This document shows, one piece after another, positions 63,043 to 64,000 of a DNA stretch of 64,000 bases. The notes under the pieces were generated by a model, which worked only from the letters and a program-made list of their open reading frames with translations, ran no database searches and was not told the DNA's origin. The stretch comes from PGZG01 sp046292765 (GTDB lineage Bacteria; Pseudomonadota; Gammaproteobacteria; Pseudomonadales; Alcanivoracaceae). The stretch covers positions 183,022-247,021 of the forward strand of contig JBKBQA010000006.1 of assembly GCA_046292765.1 (NCBI GenBank). The letters run 5' to 3'. The position numbers were made by a program, and so were the translations under genes. Numbering within the stretch: position 1 is the first letter of the stretch; the number at the start of each line of letters is the position of its first letter.

Positions 63043-63085
63043 AGGACACGCATGAATTGAAGTGATTCATGCGTGTCCTGAGTTG
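63043..63085. repeat. Island palindromic repeat, unit 4
   Basis: AGGACACGCATGAATTGA and CATGCGTGTCCTGAGTTG around a seven-base loop. Both arms carry the same change (GGA for GGGA, TCC-T for TCCC), a compensatory pair. It starts 10 bases after the candidate immunity gene stop. Confidence 0.9.
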
Positions 63086-63100
63086 TGAGCACTGATAGCG

Positions 63101-63223
63101 ATGGAAGTAAAGGTGAATACCTTTCGGGAGGTGGGGGGGGCGGTGCGGCTGGTGGGTTCCAGCATTGCCGTGTTACTCCTATATGCTGGAAGTGATAGGG
63201 GGAAAGCTATGTTTCGCTTATAA
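63101..63223 (+). other. 40-codon open frame between repeat units 4 and 5
   Basis: ATG to TAA, encoding MEVKVNTFREVGGAVRLVGS and a hydrophobic tail (SIAVLLLYAG). No Shine-Dalgarno is visible. It could be another module remnant or chance. The stop begins the AAAGCAA-rich run before unit 5. Confidence 0.25.
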
Positions 63224-63250
63224 AGCAATAAAGCAATAATAAAGCAATAC
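63221..63250 (+). repeat. AAAGCAA(T) low-complexity run
   Basis: Three imperfect copies of TAAAGCAA lead directly into repeat unit 5, paralleling the CAA-rich run before unit 3. Confidence 0.7.
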
Positions 63251-63304
63251 GGGACACGCATGAATTGAAGAGTGTCAATCCATGCGTGTCCCGTGCTGCG
63301 TTGG
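63249..63304. repeat. Island palindromic repeat, unit 5 (near-copy of unit 3)
   Basis: The 35 bases at 63270-63304 are identical to 60616-60650, and the left halves differ at only one or two positions. Units 3 and 5 therefore form direct repeats of about 55 bp that enclose the Rhs fragment and its immunity gene. Confidence 0.9.
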
Positions 63305-63324
63305 GTTGGATTGGAGAAGAATAC

Positions 63325-63340
63325 GGGACACGCATGAATC
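63325..63340 (+). repeat. Left half-repeat interrupted by the IS66 element
   Basis: GGGACACGCATGAATC, then the IS end GTAAGCG. Intact copies continue TTGA. Confidence 0.75.
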
Positions 63341-63422
63341 GTAAGCGCCAATCCAATCCCACCCTACACGCTCAGTGGATTACCTAATAACCTCGCGATT
63401 TTCCCTGATCGTGAGGTTCCCC

Positions 63423-63731
63423 ATGTCCCGCAAATACGACTGGCCAGCACTGCTTGAAGCACACGCCAAAAGTGGTCTGAGCCAAACGACATTCTGTCGC
63501 CAGAACAATGTCTGCGCCAAGTATTTCAGCCTGCAAAAATCCCGTGCCGCCAAAGCGAAGAACGGCGCCGTGGGACCGGGCAAGTCTGATCGATTTGTGC
63601 GCGCGGTGCCACAGCTGAAGCCCGTGGCATCTCCGTCCATCCTGACTGTGTCGGTGGGGCCGGTTTCCCTGCGCTTTGGCAGTGATACGGATCCGGCGTA
63701 TGTAGCGAAGCTGGTGGCGGCCCTGTCATGA
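63423..63731 (+). CDS. tnpA: IS66 family accessory protein TnpA
   Basis: A 102-aa protein starting MSRKYDWPALLEAHAKSGLS, with a helix-turn-helix-like segment (SQTTFCRQNNVCAKYFSLQK) as in IS66 Orf1. The C-terminal VSVGPVSLRFGSDTDPAYVAKLVAAL is typical. It is required with TnpB for full IS66 transposition. The stop overlaps tnpB (ATGA). The frame extends upstream to 63375, but ATG 63423 fits the family. Confidence 0.88.
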   Translation: MSRKYDWPALLEAHAKSGLSQTTFCRQNNVCAKYFSLQKSRAAKAKNGAVGPGKSDRFVRAVPQLKPVASPSILTVSVGPVSLRFGSDTDPAYVAKLVAALS

Positions 63732-64000
63732 TTGACTGGCGCGATGATGTGCCGGTGTACCTGCACCGCGAGCCGGTGGATTTCCGCAAGGCGATCAACG
63801 GCCTGAGCGTGATCGTGCAGGAGGCCATGGAGCGCTCGCCGTTTGATCCTGCGCTGTTCGTGTTCTGCAACCAGCGGCGCAATCAGCTGAAGGTGCTGTA
63901 CTGGGATGCCACCGGTTTTGCCCTGTGGCAGAAGCGACTGGAGCGGGACACATTCAAGTGGCCGCGCCGGCATGCCGATGACGTTCTGGTGCTGGATCAC
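63728..64000 (+). CDS. tnpB: IS66 family accessory protein TnpB (partial, runs off the window)
   Basis: 91 codons are present and the frame is open at the edge. IS66 Orf2 signatures: VDFRKAINGLSVIVQEAM (about residue 17), LFVFCNQRRNQLKVLYWD (about 43) and GFALWQKRLERDTFKWPR. Full-length TnpB is about 115 aa, so about 25 residues are missing. Confidence 0.92.
   Translation, partial: MIDWRDDVPVYLHREPVDFRKAINGLSVIVQEAMERSPFDPALFVFCNQRRNQLKVLYWDATGFALWQKRLERDTFKWPRRHADDVLVLDH

Larger units (their letters stand above)
63341..64000 (+). mobile_element. IS66-family insertion sequence, left part
   Basis: The left end begins GTAAGCGCC; IS66-family termini start GTAA. Two accessory genes in the correct order and frame relation follow (TnpA, TnpB). 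The transposase gene tnpC and the right end lie beyond the window, so the 8-bp target duplication typical of the family cannot be checked. Confidence 0.88.

Noticed and set aside
58249..63304. Integron attC sites with a gene-cassette array
   Set aside because: The one-gene-per-palindrome layout invites it, and GTTGGGC/GTTGGGT follow two units, but the other units lack a GTTRRRY core, arms pair almost perfectly instead of having extrahelical bases, and no integrase is seen. Kept only as a weak alternative.

Overview
The window looks like a chromosomal segment of a GC-rich marine-type gammaproteobacterium. The block orders map-glnD-dapC-dapD-dapE, rpsB-tsf, pyrH-frr-uppS-cdsA-dxr-rseP-bamA-skp-lpxD-fabZ-lpxA-lpxB-rnhB-dnaE-accA-tilS and pyrG-kdsA-eno-ftsB-ispD-ispF-truD-surE-pcm-nlpD are typical of Pseudomonadales/Oceanospirillales. 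An Alcanivorax-like relative is my best guess from gene content, but the sequence alone does not prove it. I saw no tRNA, rRNA or CRISPR array.

Layout. 0.1-11.5 kb is a mixed region: a thioesterase-like protein, two paralogous outer-membrane barrel proteins, an AsmA-like DUF748 protein with a spermidine-synthase-like methyltransferase, an exported Met-rich protein, a 48-aa membrane protein, an aldehyde dehydrogenase, and a phosphorylase/PRPP-synthase-like pair. 11.6-18.8 kb (minus strand) is the map-glnD-dapC-yffB-dapD-dapE run, which joins nitrogen sensing to lysine/diaminopimelate synthesis. 19.1-20.8 kb is rpsB-tsf with its own promoter, leader and terminator. 20.9-23.6 kb holds two minus-strand genes that break the usual tsf-pyrH linkage. 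23.8-51.1 kb is a dense plus-strand core: ribosome recycling, undecaprenyl and isoprenoid synthesis, CDP-diacylglycerol, the Bam complex, lipid A, DNA polymerase III, fatty acid and CTP synthesis, KDO, enolase, divisome and repair functions. 51.2-57.2 kb has nlpD (not followed by rpoS), a cation diffusion facilitator, and an MMPL/RND transporter plus SRPBCC gene divergent from an AraC-type regulator.

57.3-64.0 kb is an accessory island. Small AT-rich genes for mostly exported or membrane proteins of unknown function alternate with five palindromic repeat units of uniform size (43-48 bp), and extra half-units are present. The island includes a 5'-truncated Rhs core with an AT-rich C-terminal tip and an overlapping candidate immunity gene. 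Short open frames directly upstream of other orphan genes look like leftover toxin C-termini. Two nearly identical repeat units in direct orientation flank the Rhs module. An IS66-family element has inserted into the last repeat copy and runs off the window. I read this as a graveyard or reservoir of toxin-tip/immunity cassettes organised by a dispersed palindromic repeat. It is the most interesting part of the window.
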